64,000 nt of DNA from Alteraurantiacibacter aquimixticola (lineage in GTDB: Bacteria > Pseudomonadota > Alphaproteobacteria > Sphingomonadales > Sphingomonadaceae): contig NZ_SSHH01000001.1 of the NCBI RefSeq assembly GCF_004965515.1, positions 1 through 64,000 of the forward strand, in the 5' to 3' direction. The position numbers were made by a program, and so were the translations under genes. Below the pieces are notes generated by a model. It ran no database searches and was not told the origin of the DNA. It saw only the letters and a list, made by a program, of their open reading frames with translations. Of this stretch, positions 16,051-24,860 are shown piece by piece (position 1 is the stretch's first letter; every line of letters starts with the position of its first letter).

Positions 16051-17766
16051 ATGAAATTTGCCAGCTACGGCGCTCGAAGCGAGCTGCTGTATCGGTCCTG
16101 TCTGATAATGGCCGGTCTCGCATGCCTGCATGCAAACGCGGCATACGGCCAGGCGACGAGCCGCGTAACGCCTGAGACCGCCGCGCCGGTGGAGCGCTTG
16201 CCCGATGGCGAGCTTGCCTTGCCCGAGACCCGTGTGACCGCGGCGCCCGAAGGGGCCGAAGAGCTGTTCGTGGAGGTCGGCATGATCGAAGTGGTCGATG
16301 CCGATCCAGCCTTCGCGGCAGAGATCGAACGGATCGTCGCGCCCTATGCCGGCCGGACCGTCGCGGTTTCCGAGCTCTATGGCGTCGCCGCGCAGATCGA
16401 GGCGCTCTATGCCCGCTCCGGCCAGATCCTGACGCGTGCTACCGTTCCGCCGCAGCAGCTGACCGATGGCTCGACCTTCCGCATCCGCATCGTCGAAGGC
16501 TTCATTGAAGCGGTCGATGCCAGCGCGCTGCCGGCCAGGGTGCGCTCTGCGGTCGAGGCGCGCGCCGCACGGCTGGTGGGCCGCCGGCGCCTGACCATGC
16601 GGGATATCGAGCGGCACCTGCTGCTCGCCGCGCGCGTTCCGGGCGTGGCGCTGACCAGCGCGCTGGCGCCGGGCGAGCAAGTGGGCGGCGCGCGGCTGAT
16701 CCTCAATGCGGACTATCGCCCTGTTTCCGGCCGCATCGGCGTCGAGAACCGGCTGAGCGATGCCTATGACAATTGGAGCGTGGACGCACAGATCGTCCTC
16801 AATTCCATGCTGGGTGCGGGCGAGCAGATCTATGCGGTCGGCTCCACCGCAACGGATTTCGCGATTTTCGAGAATGCGCCCATGCGCCGGATCGCCGGTG
16901 CAGGTGTGATCGTTCCGATCGGCACGGACGGGCTGACGCTGAATGCGGAATATCTCCACGCCGATACCAACCCGAACATGCCGCAGGGCGCCGCGCCGAT
17001 TGCGGGCAAGCTCGACCGTGTGGCGCTGCGCCTGCGCTATCCGCTGGTGCTGACCCGGCAGGAAAGCCTGAACCTGTCGGCATCCTTCGACCTTCTGGAG
17101 GAAAGCCAGCGCGTGCGCGGCTTCAGCCCGGCGCTCAGCCGTGACAAGCTGCGCTTCGTCCAGCTGGGCATGGACTGGAGCAAGGCGCTTGGTGGAGGCA
17201 CCGTGGTCAGCGCCGACCTTGCCGCAACGCAGGGCCTCGCGATCTTCGATGCGCGCGATGAGGCCGATGCACTGGCGAGCGGCGTATTGCTGTCCCGCCA
17301 AGGAAGCGAGCCCGACTTCACCAAGATCGAGGGTTCGGCAAGTCTCGCCCTGCCCATTGGCGGCGGTTTCCTGCTGACGGGTATTGCGCGCGGCCAGGCC
17401 AGCCTGTCGGGCGCCTTGCCGAGCTCGGCGCAATTCTCTCTCGATGCGGCAGACGCGCTGTCGGGGTTCGAGCTGGGATCGATCAATGTCGATAGCGGAG
17501 CGACCGGGCGTATCGAGCTGGCATTTGCCGGCTATCCGCAGGTCCCGTTCGTATCGCCCTATCTCTTCGCTGCCGGAGGGCTTGGCCGCGTGTCGCAGCC
17601 GACCGTGCTCGAGCGGCGCGACGTCGATGGCTGGTCGCTGGGCGGCGGGCTTCGCTTCGAACTGGAGCACGGCCTGTCCGCCCATGGCGAACTGGCGCGC
17701 AGCCACAGCAACATATTCAACGATGACGATACCCGCATGACCGCCGGTATCGCGTTCCGTTTCTGA
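16051..17766 (+). CDS. Two-partner secretion outer-membrane transporter (TpsB/ShlB/FhaC family)
   Basis: 571 residues from the ATG at 16051, preceded by a GGGGGG purine tract; a TTG eight codons upstream is less likely. An N-terminal signal peptide ends near NAAYGQA. Then come POTRA domains (EVVDADPAFAAEIERIVAPY and LPARVRSAVEARAARLVGRR regions), followed by a 16-strand-type barrel with alternating aromatic/polar segments that ends in phenylalanine (TAGIAFRF), as required for BAM insertion. The family exports a TpsA partner across the outer membrane. The partner gene starts 23 bp downstream. Confidence 0.93.
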   Translation: MKFASYGARSELLYRSCLIMAGLACLHANAAYGQATSRVTPETAAPVERLPDGELALPETRVTAAPEGAEELFVEVGMIEVVDADPAFAAEIERIVAPYAGRTVAVSELYGVAAQIEALYARSGQILTRATVPPQQLTDGSTFRIRIVEGFIEAVDASALPARVRSAVEARAARLVGRRRLTMRDIERHLLLAARVPGVALTSALAPGEQVGGARLILNADYRPVSGRIGVENRLSDAYDNWSVDAQIVLNSMLGAGEQIYAVGSTATDFAIFENAPMRRIAGAGVIVPIGTDGLTLNAEYLHADTNPNMPQGAAPIAGKLDRVALRLRYPLVLTRQESLNLSASFDLLEESQRVRGFSPALSRDKLRFVQLGMDWSKALGGGTVVSADLAATQGLAIFDARDEADALASGVLLSRQGSEPDFTKIEGSASLALPIGGGFLLTGIARGQASLSGALPSSAQFSLDAADALSGFELGSINVDSGATGRIELAFAGYPQVPFVSPYLFAAGGLGRVSQPTVLERRDVDGWSLGGGLRFELEHGLSAHGELARSHSNIFNDDDTRMTAGIAFRF

Positions 17767-17789
17767 CAGCTCGGGGGGAGCCCAGAACC

Positions 17790-20700
17790 ATGACAAACCG
17801 CACCAAGATCGTCCTTTCCGCATCCACCATCCTGTCCTCGATGGCGCTTGCCGCCACGGCGCAGGCGCAGGCCGTGCCCAGCGGCGGCAGTGTTGAAGCT
17901 GGATCGGCAACCATCTCCACAACGGGCAACCTACAGACGATCACCCAGACTTCTGAGCGCGCGGTGATCAACTGGACAGACTTCAGCATCGCCAGCGGGA
18001 GCACTGTCGTCTTCACCCAGCCAGCCGGCAATTCGGCCACGCTCAACCGCGTGACCGGCACGGCGCAAAGTACCATTGCCGGAAATCTGATCAGCAATGG
18101 CGCGGTCTATATCGTCAACCCCAACGGCATCCAGATAACCTCTTCGGGCCTCGTCAGCACCTCGAGCGGCTTCGTCGCCTCCACGCTCGATATCACCGAT
18201 GACGATTTCATGGCCGGGGCTGGCACCTTCGGTGGCGATGGCACGGGCACGGTCAGCAACCGCGGGACAATCGTCGTCGGAACAAATGGCTATGTCGGTT
18301 TGCTCGGCGGCCAGGTCGATGCGGGCGGAACCATCGCAGCGGGCACCATCGTGATCGGCGCGGTCGAGGCAGCGACGCTCGATCTGAATGGCGGCGGCTT
18401 CCTCCAGCTGGTGATGCCGGGCATAACGCCGGGCAGCACCCATATTACGCTGGGCGCAGGTAGTGCACGCGCGGCGGTGCGCGGTGCAGTGAACCTGCCG
18501 GGTAGTGTCGAGGCTACCTATGTCACCGGCACCAATGGCAATGTCACCCTGTCGAGCGTCGTGACAGGAGCCAAGGTACTTGTCGCCGGGACCGGCGACG
18601 TGACGGTGAGCGGCACCACCATTTTGGCTGGAAGCGGCCCGATGGTGATCGGCGCGCGGGGCGGCATTTCGGTCAACGCCGCCTTATCTAGCGGCGCCGA
18701 CAAGGTGATCCTGCGCGCCGATGCAGCAGGCACGGGTACCGGCACGGTCGATTTCGGCACGGGCGGCTCACTGTCCTTCGCCGGAACCGGGCAGGCGGTA
18801 GACATTTTCTACAATCCCGCCAGCTATGCCGCGCCGACGAATTTCAGCGCCAACCTCGTCGGCGCCGGTGCCGCCACCGCTACCCTGAACGCCTATATGC
18901 TGGTGAACGATGTGAACCAGCTGCAGGCGATGGACACCAATCTCGCCGGTATCTACGCGCTGGGCCGCGATATCGATGCCTCGGCCACCGCTGGTTGGAA
19001 TGGTGGTGCGGGCTTCGATCCGATCGGCTCCTCTTCCAACCATTTCACCGGTACACTCAATGGTCAGGGCCATGTGATTTCAGGTCTGACCATTGACCGG
19101 GAATATTTCAATGACATTGGCCTGTTCGCCTCTCTCGAATCGGGCAGCCTGATCCACGATCTCAGCCTCGATGGCGGCAGCGTAACCGGGTTCTACTACA
19201 CAGGCGCACTAGCAGCCAGAAGCACAGGCGGAACGATAAGGAACGTTTCTTCAAGCATGGCAGTGACGGGGGACTACGACATTGGCGGGTTAGTGGGGGT
19301 AGCCGATGGTACCACCATCGCCAATGCGTTTGTCAGCGGGGCAGTCTCTGGCATTTCCAATATTGGCGGACTGGTCGGGGAGACCAACGACGTCAGTATC
19401 AACAACGCATTCGTTTCTGGCGCAGTCTCCGGCGGCTCGGATGTTGGCGGAGTGATTGGCTTTGATATCCTCGAAAGTGTAGTCAGCAATGTCCATGTCT
19501 CCGGCAGCATCACGGGAAGCTCCTTCGTTGGCGGGGTGATCGGCACTGGAGTCTTAACAAATGTCTCCAATGCCTATTGGGACACATACTCAACGGGCCG
19601 AGGCACCGCGATCGGGGACAATCTCTCAGCCACCGTGAACGCAACGGCCGTCACCAGCGATCCGGCGCAATCGGCTGCGGCAAATTACGCCTTCACCGTA
19701 GGTACTTACAGCAGCCTCGATCTCACCAACACATGGTTCCAGGCAGAGGGCATGCGCCCGATCCTGCGCAGCCTGGCCAACCCGGCCGTGGGCGGGGTGA
19801 TCGACATCACCAATGTCTACCAGCTGCAGCTGATGGGCGCGAACCTTGGTGCCAGCTATCGCCTTGCCAACGATATCGACGCCAGTCTTGCCGATGGCAG
19901 CGACATCTCCGGCATATGGGACAGCCGCGGCTTCGCGCCGGTTGGCGATGGCTCCACGGCATTCACCGGTGCGTTCAATGGTCAGGGCCATGTCATTTCG
20001 GGCCTGACGATCAATCGTCCGGACAAGGATTATATCGGTCTCTTCGGCTATAGCAGTGGCTCGATCCGTGATGTCGGCCTGCTAGATGTGGACCTGGAAG
20101 GATATGAGGCCGTCGGGGGGATTGCTGGCGTCCTCCTTGGCTCGATCGACAATGCCTATGTTACAGGATCAATAACAGGGTATGCCGCATCGGGCGGTCT
20201 GGCCGGATATGGGGGTGGGGTTATCCAGAACTCCTATACGGCGGTTAGTCTATCCGGATATTCCAGGACGGGCGGGCTGGTTGGTAACTCTTACCAGCTG
20301 GCCATAAGCAATTCCTATTCTTCAGGCGCTGTAGCAGGATATCAGTTGGTTGGTGGCCTGATTGGCGTTAGCGAAGGAAACACCGTCATCAGCAAAAGCT
20401 ATGCGGCGGGTGCAGTCTCAGGGACCAGCGATGTCGGAGGCCTTCTCGGTTTTAACCCGGACAGCACCACCACGACCACGGATAGCTACTGGAATATGGA
20501 AACCACCGGGCGGACTGGGAGCCTCGGACGAGGCACTGCCATAGGCGGCACCGGCCTCACCACCGAGCAGATGCAGCAGGCGGCCAGCTTCACCAATTGG
20601 GACATCAGCGGCACTGGCGGCGAGGACACGATCTGGCGCATCTACGAAGGCAGCACCGCTCCGCTGCTGCGCAGCTTCCTGACCCCGCTGACGGTATCGC

Positions 20701-22433
20701 TGGCAGACGCCACGGTCACCTATGACGGGACGATGCAATCGCTCGACTCCGGCAGCTATACGCTCGGTAGCGGCGGCAATCCGGCACTCGTCTTCGGCAC
20801 ACTGACGGGCGGCGTTTCGGGCACCGATGCGGGCGCCTACCACTTCACCGATCCCGTGGGTCTCTATTCGAACCAGCAAGGCTATGACCTGATGGTCGGC
20901 ACCGGCACGCTCACCATCGATCCGCGCGCCATCACCGTGACGGCGGATGCGCAAAGCCGCATCTATGGCGATGCCAACCCGGCGCTGACCTACACGGTGG
21001 GCGGGCAAGGCCTGGTGGGTGGCGACACACTGAGCGGCGCGCTGGCTACTGCAGCTACCGTGACCTCCAATGTCGGCACCTATGGCATCACGCAGGGCAC
21101 GCTCGCCGCTTCGTCCAACTACACGTTGACCTATGTGGGTGCGGACCTGACGGTCACGCCGCGTGCCTTGAGCGTGGTTTACACCGCCGATGCGGCGAAC
21201 CGCATTTACGGCGATGCCAACCCGGCACTGACCGGCAGCTTTTCGGCCACCGGCCTCGTCAATGGCAATACGCTGTCCGGCACGGCGATCTGGACGACCT
21301 TGGCGGACCTGACCTCCGATGTTGGCAGCTATGGCGTGACCGGCTCCGGCCTCAGCGCCAGCAGCAACTACACGCTCAATGCCAGCCAGGCGCCGGGCAA
21401 TGCCAGTGCTTTGATCGTCACCCCGCGTGCGTTGGACGTTGTCTACACCGCCGATGCGCTGAGCCGGATCTATGGCGATGCGAACCCGGTGCTGACCGGC
21501 AGCGTTGCGGCCACCGGCCTCGTCAATGGCGATACGCTTTCGGGCACGGTGAGCTGGGCGAGTGTGGCAGGGGTAACCTCCGATATCGGCAGTTATGCCG
21601 TCACCGGCTCGGGCCTCAGCGCCGGCAGCAACTACACGCTCAATGCCAGCCAGGCGGCGGGCAATGCCAGTGCACTGACCGTCACGCCGCGTGCCGTCAC
21701 GGTGCTGGCCGATGCGGCAAGCCGAATCTACGGCGATGCCAACCCGGCGCTGACCTACACGGTGGGCGGAATGGGCCTGGCGAATGGCGACACGCTGGGC
21801 GGCGCGCTGGCCACCAGTGCGACCGCAGCCTCCGATGTAGGCACTTACGGCATCACGCATGGTACGCTCGCAGCCTCGCCCAACTATACGCTTGCCTATG
21901 AGGGTGCGGAGCTGACGATCACGCCGCGCATGCTGGCCATCATCGCCGATGCGCAATCGCGCCTGTTCGGCTTTGCCAATCCGCAGCTGACCTATGGCGT
22001 CAGCGGTCTCGTCAATGGTGACAGCCTGACGGGCGCACTGGCGACTGCCGCCAATGTGGCTTCCTTGCCCGGGACCTATTCCATCGACCTGGGCACGCTG
22101 GCCGCCTCGGCAAACTATGTGATCGACTATACTCCGGCAGAGCTGACGGTAATGCCGGTCGAGACGGAATCGGTGTCCAATGTGATCGGCGGCGGCTTCG
22201 GTCAGGCGCCGGGCATCGGCGCGGGCGTCAGCGGAAATGGTGCCGGTGCTGGCGAGGCCGGAGGGGCTCCGACGCTCAACCCGGTTGCGCTCAGCGTGGA
22301 CTTCGGCGGAACTGGCGGAGGATCCTCCAACGGTGCGGAAAGTAACGGCGGAGAGGGCGGCGAGGCCCCGCTGCCAATCTGTCCTGAGGGAGGCGATCCC
22401 GCCAGCGGCAGCTGCCAGCCTTCTCCAGGCTAA
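17790..22433 (+). CDS. TpsA exoprotein: TPS domain, GLUG repeats, MBG repeats
   Basis: 1547 residues. Signal peptide 1-27 (AATAQAQA), then the haemagglutinin-activity/TPS domain to about 140, with SATLNRVTG and the classical NPNGIQITSSG motif that guides secretion through TpsB. Around 370-930 lie two GLUG-type blocks (NGQGHVISGLTI occurs twice; repeated IGGLVG strands). About 980-1460 is a run of MBG-like domains with RIYGDANPALT repeated. The only two cysteines, Cys1531 and Cys1542, are near the C-terminus. A large secreted or surface-tethered adhesin is the likely role. Several minus-strand frames inside are shadows. Confidence 0.93.
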   Translation: MTNRTKIVLSASTILSSMALAATAQAQAVPSGGSVEAGSATISTTGNLQTITQTSERAVINWTDFSIASGSTVVFTQPAGNSATLNRVTGTAQSTIAGNLISNGAVYIVNPNGIQITSSGLVSTSSGFVASTLDITDDDFMAGAGTFGGDGTGTVSNRGTIVVGTNGYVGLLGGQVDAGGTIAAGTIVIGAVEAATLDLNGGGFLQLVMPGITPGSTHITLGAGSARAAVRGAVNLPGSVEATYVTGTNGNVTLSSVVTGAKVLVAGTGDVTVSGTTILAGSGPMVIGARGGISVNAALSSGADKVILRADAAGTGTGTVDFGTGGSLSFAGTGQAVDIFYNPASYAAPTNFSANLVGAGAATATLNAYMLVNDVNQLQAMDTNLAGIYALGRDIDASATAGWNGGAGFDPIGSSSNHFTGTLNGQGHVISGLTIDREYFNDIGLFASLESGSLIHDLSLDGGSVTGFYYTGALAARSTGGTIRNVSSSMAVTGDYDIGGLVGVADGTTIANAFVSGAVSGISNIGGLVGETNDVSINNAFVSGAVSGGSDVGGVIGFDILESVVSNVHVSGSITGSSFVGGVIGTGVLTNVSNAYWDTYSTGRGTAIGDNLSATVNATAVTSDPAQSAAANYAFTVGTYSSLDLTNTWFQAEGMRPILRSLANPAVGGVIDITNVYQLQLMGANLGASYRLANDIDASLADGSDISGIWDSRGFAPVGDGSTAFTGAFNGQGHVISGLTINRPDKDYIGLFGYSSGSIRDVGLLDVDLEGYEAVGGIAGVLLGSIDNAYVTGSITGYAASGGLAGYGGGVIQNSYTAVSLSGYSRTGGLVGNSYQLAISNSYSSGAVAGYQLVGGLIGVSEGNTVISKSYAAGAVSGTSDVGGLLGFNPDSTTTTTDSYWNMETTGRTGSLGRGTAIGGTGLTTEQMQQAASFTNWDISGTGGEDTIWRIYEGSTAPLLRSFLTPLTVSLADATVTYDGTMQSLDSGSYTLGSGGNPALVFGTLTGGVSGTDAGAYHFTDPVGLYSNQQGYDLMVGTGTLTIDPRAITVTADAQSRIYGDANPALTYTVGGQGLVGGDTLSGALATAATVTSNVGTYGITQGTLAASSNYTLTYVGADLTVTPRALSVVYTADAANRIYGDANPALTGSFSATGLVNGNTLSGTAIWTTLADLTSDVGSYGVTGSGLSASSNYTLNASQAPGNASALIVTPRALDVVYTADALSRIYGDANPVLTGSVAATGLVNGDTLSGTVSWASVAGVTSDIGSYAVTGSGLSAGSNYTLNASQAAGNASALTVTPRAVTVLADAASRIYGDANPALTYTVGGMGLANGDTLGGALATSATAASDVGTYGITHGTLAASPNYTLAYEGAELTITPRMLAIIADAQSRLFGFANPQLTYGVSGLVNGDSLTGALATAANVASLPGTYSIDLGTLAASANYVIDYTPAELTVMPVETESVSNVIGGGFGQAPGIGAGVSGNGAGAGEAGGAPTLNPVALSVDFGGTGGGSSNGAESNGGEGGEAPLPICPEGGDPASGSCQPSPG
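20930..22165 (+). repeat. Tandem MBG-domain coding repeats
   Basis: Five consecutive units of roughly 80 codons each begin near RIYGDANPALT or a variant; the last is RLFGFANPQLT. Units 1 and 4 share TYTVGG and are most alike, and units 2 and 3 share LTGS and an inserted NASQA segment, which suggests duplication of a two-unit block. A more divergent related unit (about 20690-20930) precedes them. Such repeats extend the adhesin stalk and can change number by recombination. Confidence 0.75.
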
Positions 22434-22448
22434 GGCGCCGACGCCCGG

Positions 22449-24557
22449 CTACTCCATCACATTCGCTTCGGGCGGCGTCAGCTCGATGTGGATGCCGTCT
22501 ACCTCCGGCCCGTTGGGGGGCATCTGGTAGCCATGGGCGATCAGGCGCGATTCCGGCAGGTCGAGCGCGGGCACGCTGTCGGGCCAGTAGTTCTCCGGGA
22601 CGCGCCCTGAGACAGGGTTCTTGTAGTGGAACCACATCGGCAGGATGTCTGGCCAGGCATAGGTCACGCCCGTCCCTCCGCGGAAATGCTCCGCGCGGCG
22701 GCCAAGCTCGGTCATCAATATGTCGGGCGGCAGCCGTTCGACCAGCGGGCTCTGCCCGGCGGCCTGGCCGGGCGGGCTGACCGGCACACCGGCCCAGCCG
22801 TCCTTCCAGTTCTGGCTGGTCATGTAATGCTCGTCGATCGTCAGGCTCCATAGCCGCCAGATGCCGTCCTCCAGCACTGCCTGGTCGTTGGGATACATGC
22901 CCGAATTGAAGCCGGGTGAGTAAAGGGAGTTCCCTTCCTCTCCCGCCTCGCGCCGCAGGCCGGTTCGCGGCTGCCACAGGCGGGTGCGCAGATTGGCCGA
23001 TCGCCCGTCATGCGAGACGTGGATGACCGGCTGGAAGCGCCAGTGATAGGAGATGCCGTCACGCAGTTCGGGCGGCTCTCCCCACATGGTCGTGGCGGCG
23101 GCCTTGATCCGTTCGCGGCCGAGATAGAAGCCGGCAAAGGGCGAATGCTTGTTGCCGTCCTCGGCGAAGATCGATGACAGCTCCACCCAGAAGAAATCGT
23201 CGAGGTAATAGCCATAGGCGGAGGAGACGTTGACAACGCCGTCATAGGCGAGCGAGCGTTGCAGGCGGCGTCGTGCATCGAGAAAGCGCTCGGCATCGCT
23301 GCGCGCAGGGCTGGCCGATTGCGCTGGCTCCAGCGCGGGGGTGAGCGGGGCGGACCCGGCAAGCTCGAAGCCCGTGATGGTGACGTCCATTCCGGTCACC
23401 GGATGCGGCTCGGTAAAGGCCGGGAGCACACCATGGCGCAGATGCGCGGTGCCGCCATGCGCCCAGCCGGAAGCATAGTCGGCCTCCAGCAGCGGATAGA
23501 TGCGCATCTCGCGGATCTTCCATAGCCCCTCATCAAGCACGAAGCGGTTGCGGAACACGGCGAAGCTCCAACCTGCTTCCCCACCATCGCTCATCATGCC
23601 GAGGGCAATGCCGCGGGCATAGGCCTCACGCCGGTTATCGGCGACGGTGACGATGGTGTCGAAGCTGGGATGCTCGTTGAACTGGCCCTGTTCGAGGCCC
23701 TGCGGCCCCATGCGCTCCATCGCCTGCCGGATGGCGTCGGGTCCCGCAAAGGTGCCGACCCCGGCAATCTCCACCACCCCATCGGTCGCAAAGAGATCGA
23801 CCACATCGTCCCACATCTTGCGGTCGACATAATAGCCATAGGCGTTCTGCAGGTTGCGGACGACATCCTCCGCATTCATCGCGGCGATGCGGTCTTCCAG
23901 GCTGTCGAGCGTGGCATTGCTCTGCGGGGCCGCGCCCTCGGCGGGCGGGACGGGAATGCCGGTTTCGTCCACCGTGAAGTGGAACGGCACCTGCGGCAAT
24001 TGGGCGTTGCCGATATTCGCCCAGCCATTGGCGTAGTCGCCCTCGAACTGCGGGAAATAATGCAGCCGGGACAGTTTCCATGTGCCGCCTTCGAGCACAT
24101 ATTCGTTCTCGTATACGCCGCCTTCGATCGAGCTGCCGCCCTCGCCATCGCCGGACATGGTCATGCCCATCCAGCGCGATTTCGCGCTCCCGCCATCGGC
24201 CGAGAGATTGACCAGCGGGTCCTCTATGAACTCGGCGTGCAAGGCGCCCGGCGCCAGCCCGCGCGGGCCGATGCGGGCGCGCAGCCAGTTCTCGATCGCT
24301 GGCCTGCCGCGCAAGCTTTCCTCTCCCCAGACCAGTTCGGCATCATCCGCGAACAGGGCTGCCATTTCAGCGGCGAGGCCGAATTGTGCATATTGGGCGT
24401 AGAAGCGCTGGAGGTCCTTCACCTCGCGGATCGCCTCGACCCGCGAGACGTCGCGGGCCAGCTCGTCGATCTGCACGCGCGAGACGTCCTGCGCTGCAGG
24501 AGCGCCGGGCAAGGCGGCAACAAGCAAGGCTGCGATCAGCGATAGGGAACGCCGCAT
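22449..24557 (-). CDS. Exported protein with three SnoaL-like (NTF2-fold) domains
   Basis: 702 residues from the ATG at 24557, with GGGAGGA upstream; an ATG five codons earlier lacks a ribosome-binding site. Signal peptide MRRSLSLIAALLVAALPG ending near APAAQ. Three NTF2-like domains at roughly 26-200, 215-380 and 425-600; the core pattern YAQYAQFGLAAEMAALFADD recurs as YGYYVDRKMWDDVVDLFATD and YGYYLDDFFWVELSSIFAED. The family covers small ligand-binding pockets and isomerases. A triple fusion with a signal peptide is unusual. It converges on tpsA and diverges from a TonB-dependent receptor gene, so it is likely part of the catabolic cluster rather than of the TPS pair. Confidence 0.88.
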   Translation of the reverse strand: MRRSLSLIAALLVAALPGAPAAQDVSRVQIDELARDVSRVEAIREVKDLQRFYAQYAQFGLAAEMAALFADDAELVWGEESLRGRPAIENWLRARIGPRGLAPGALHAEFIEDPLVNLSADGGSAKSRWMGMTMSGDGEGGSSIEGGVYENEYVLEGGTWKLSRLHYFPQFEGDYANGWANIGNAQLPQVPFHFTVDETGIPVPPAEGAAPQSNATLDSLEDRIAAMNAEDVVRNLQNAYGYYVDRKMWDDVVDLFATDGVVEIAGVGTFAGPDAIRQAMERMGPQGLEQGQFNEHPSFDTIVTVADNRREAYARGIALGMMSDGGEAGWSFAVFRNRFVLDEGLWKIREMRIYPLLEADYASGWAHGGTAHLRHGVLPAFTEPHPVTGMDVTITGFELAGSAPLTPALEPAQSASPARSDAERFLDARRRLQRSLAYDGVVNVSSAYGYYLDDFFWVELSSIFAEDGNKHSPFAGFYLGRERIKAAATTMWGEPPELRDGISYHWRFQPVIHVSHDGRSANLRTRLWQPRTGLRREAGEEGNSLYSPGFNSGMYPNDQAVLEDGIWRLWSLTIDEHYMTSQNWKDGWAGVPVSPPGQAAGQSPLVERLPPDILMTELGRRAEHFRGGTGVTYAWPDILPMWFHYKNPVSGRVPENYWPDSVPALDLPESRLIAHGYQMPPNGPEVDGIHIELTPPEANVME

Positions 24558-24860
24558 GAAATCCTCCCACACGTCAGTATTCTTATAGTCTGGGCACGCA
24601 GGATGTTGGGCGGGACGCGAACATTCAAGCGCGCTGTGCCCGCACGTCCTGCTTGCGCGGATTCAATGCCCTTTGGGTCAAACTCTGGCCCGATCCGGGG
24701 CGTGGCGCCGCCGATTTGACCGGCGCGGCGGCCATTGTTGCACATCGGCGACCGGAGGCGGTTCGGGCTCAGTCCAGTCAATTTCCCCCTCCTGCGCAGG
24801 CAAGTGCCCAACCGGCCAAGCCCATTATCTGCCCGGCATAAAATAAACGGGAGGTTTGGG
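24558..24860. promoter_or_regulatory. 303-bp divergent intergenic region
   Basis: This lies between the triple-SnoaL gene and the TonB-dependent receptor gene and must hold both promoters. A TATAAG (minus strand, 24582-24587) is a candidate -10 for the minus gene, with no good -35. GC-rich imperfect dyads (for example around 24701-24735) are present. I could not pick out a convincing regulator site. Confidence 0.4.

Noticed and set aside
15967-17922. 651-codon minus-strand frame opposite tpsB
   Set aside because: Mirror of tpsB; the plus-strand barrel ends in Phe and has POTRA domains.
20418-21956. 512-codon minus-strand frame opposite the MBG repeats
   Set aside because: Repeat-derived shadow of tpsA.
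20930-22165. Regular tandem repeats that might suggest a CRISPR array
   Set aside because: Repeats of about 240 bp are coding MBG domains in an open frame, with no spacers.
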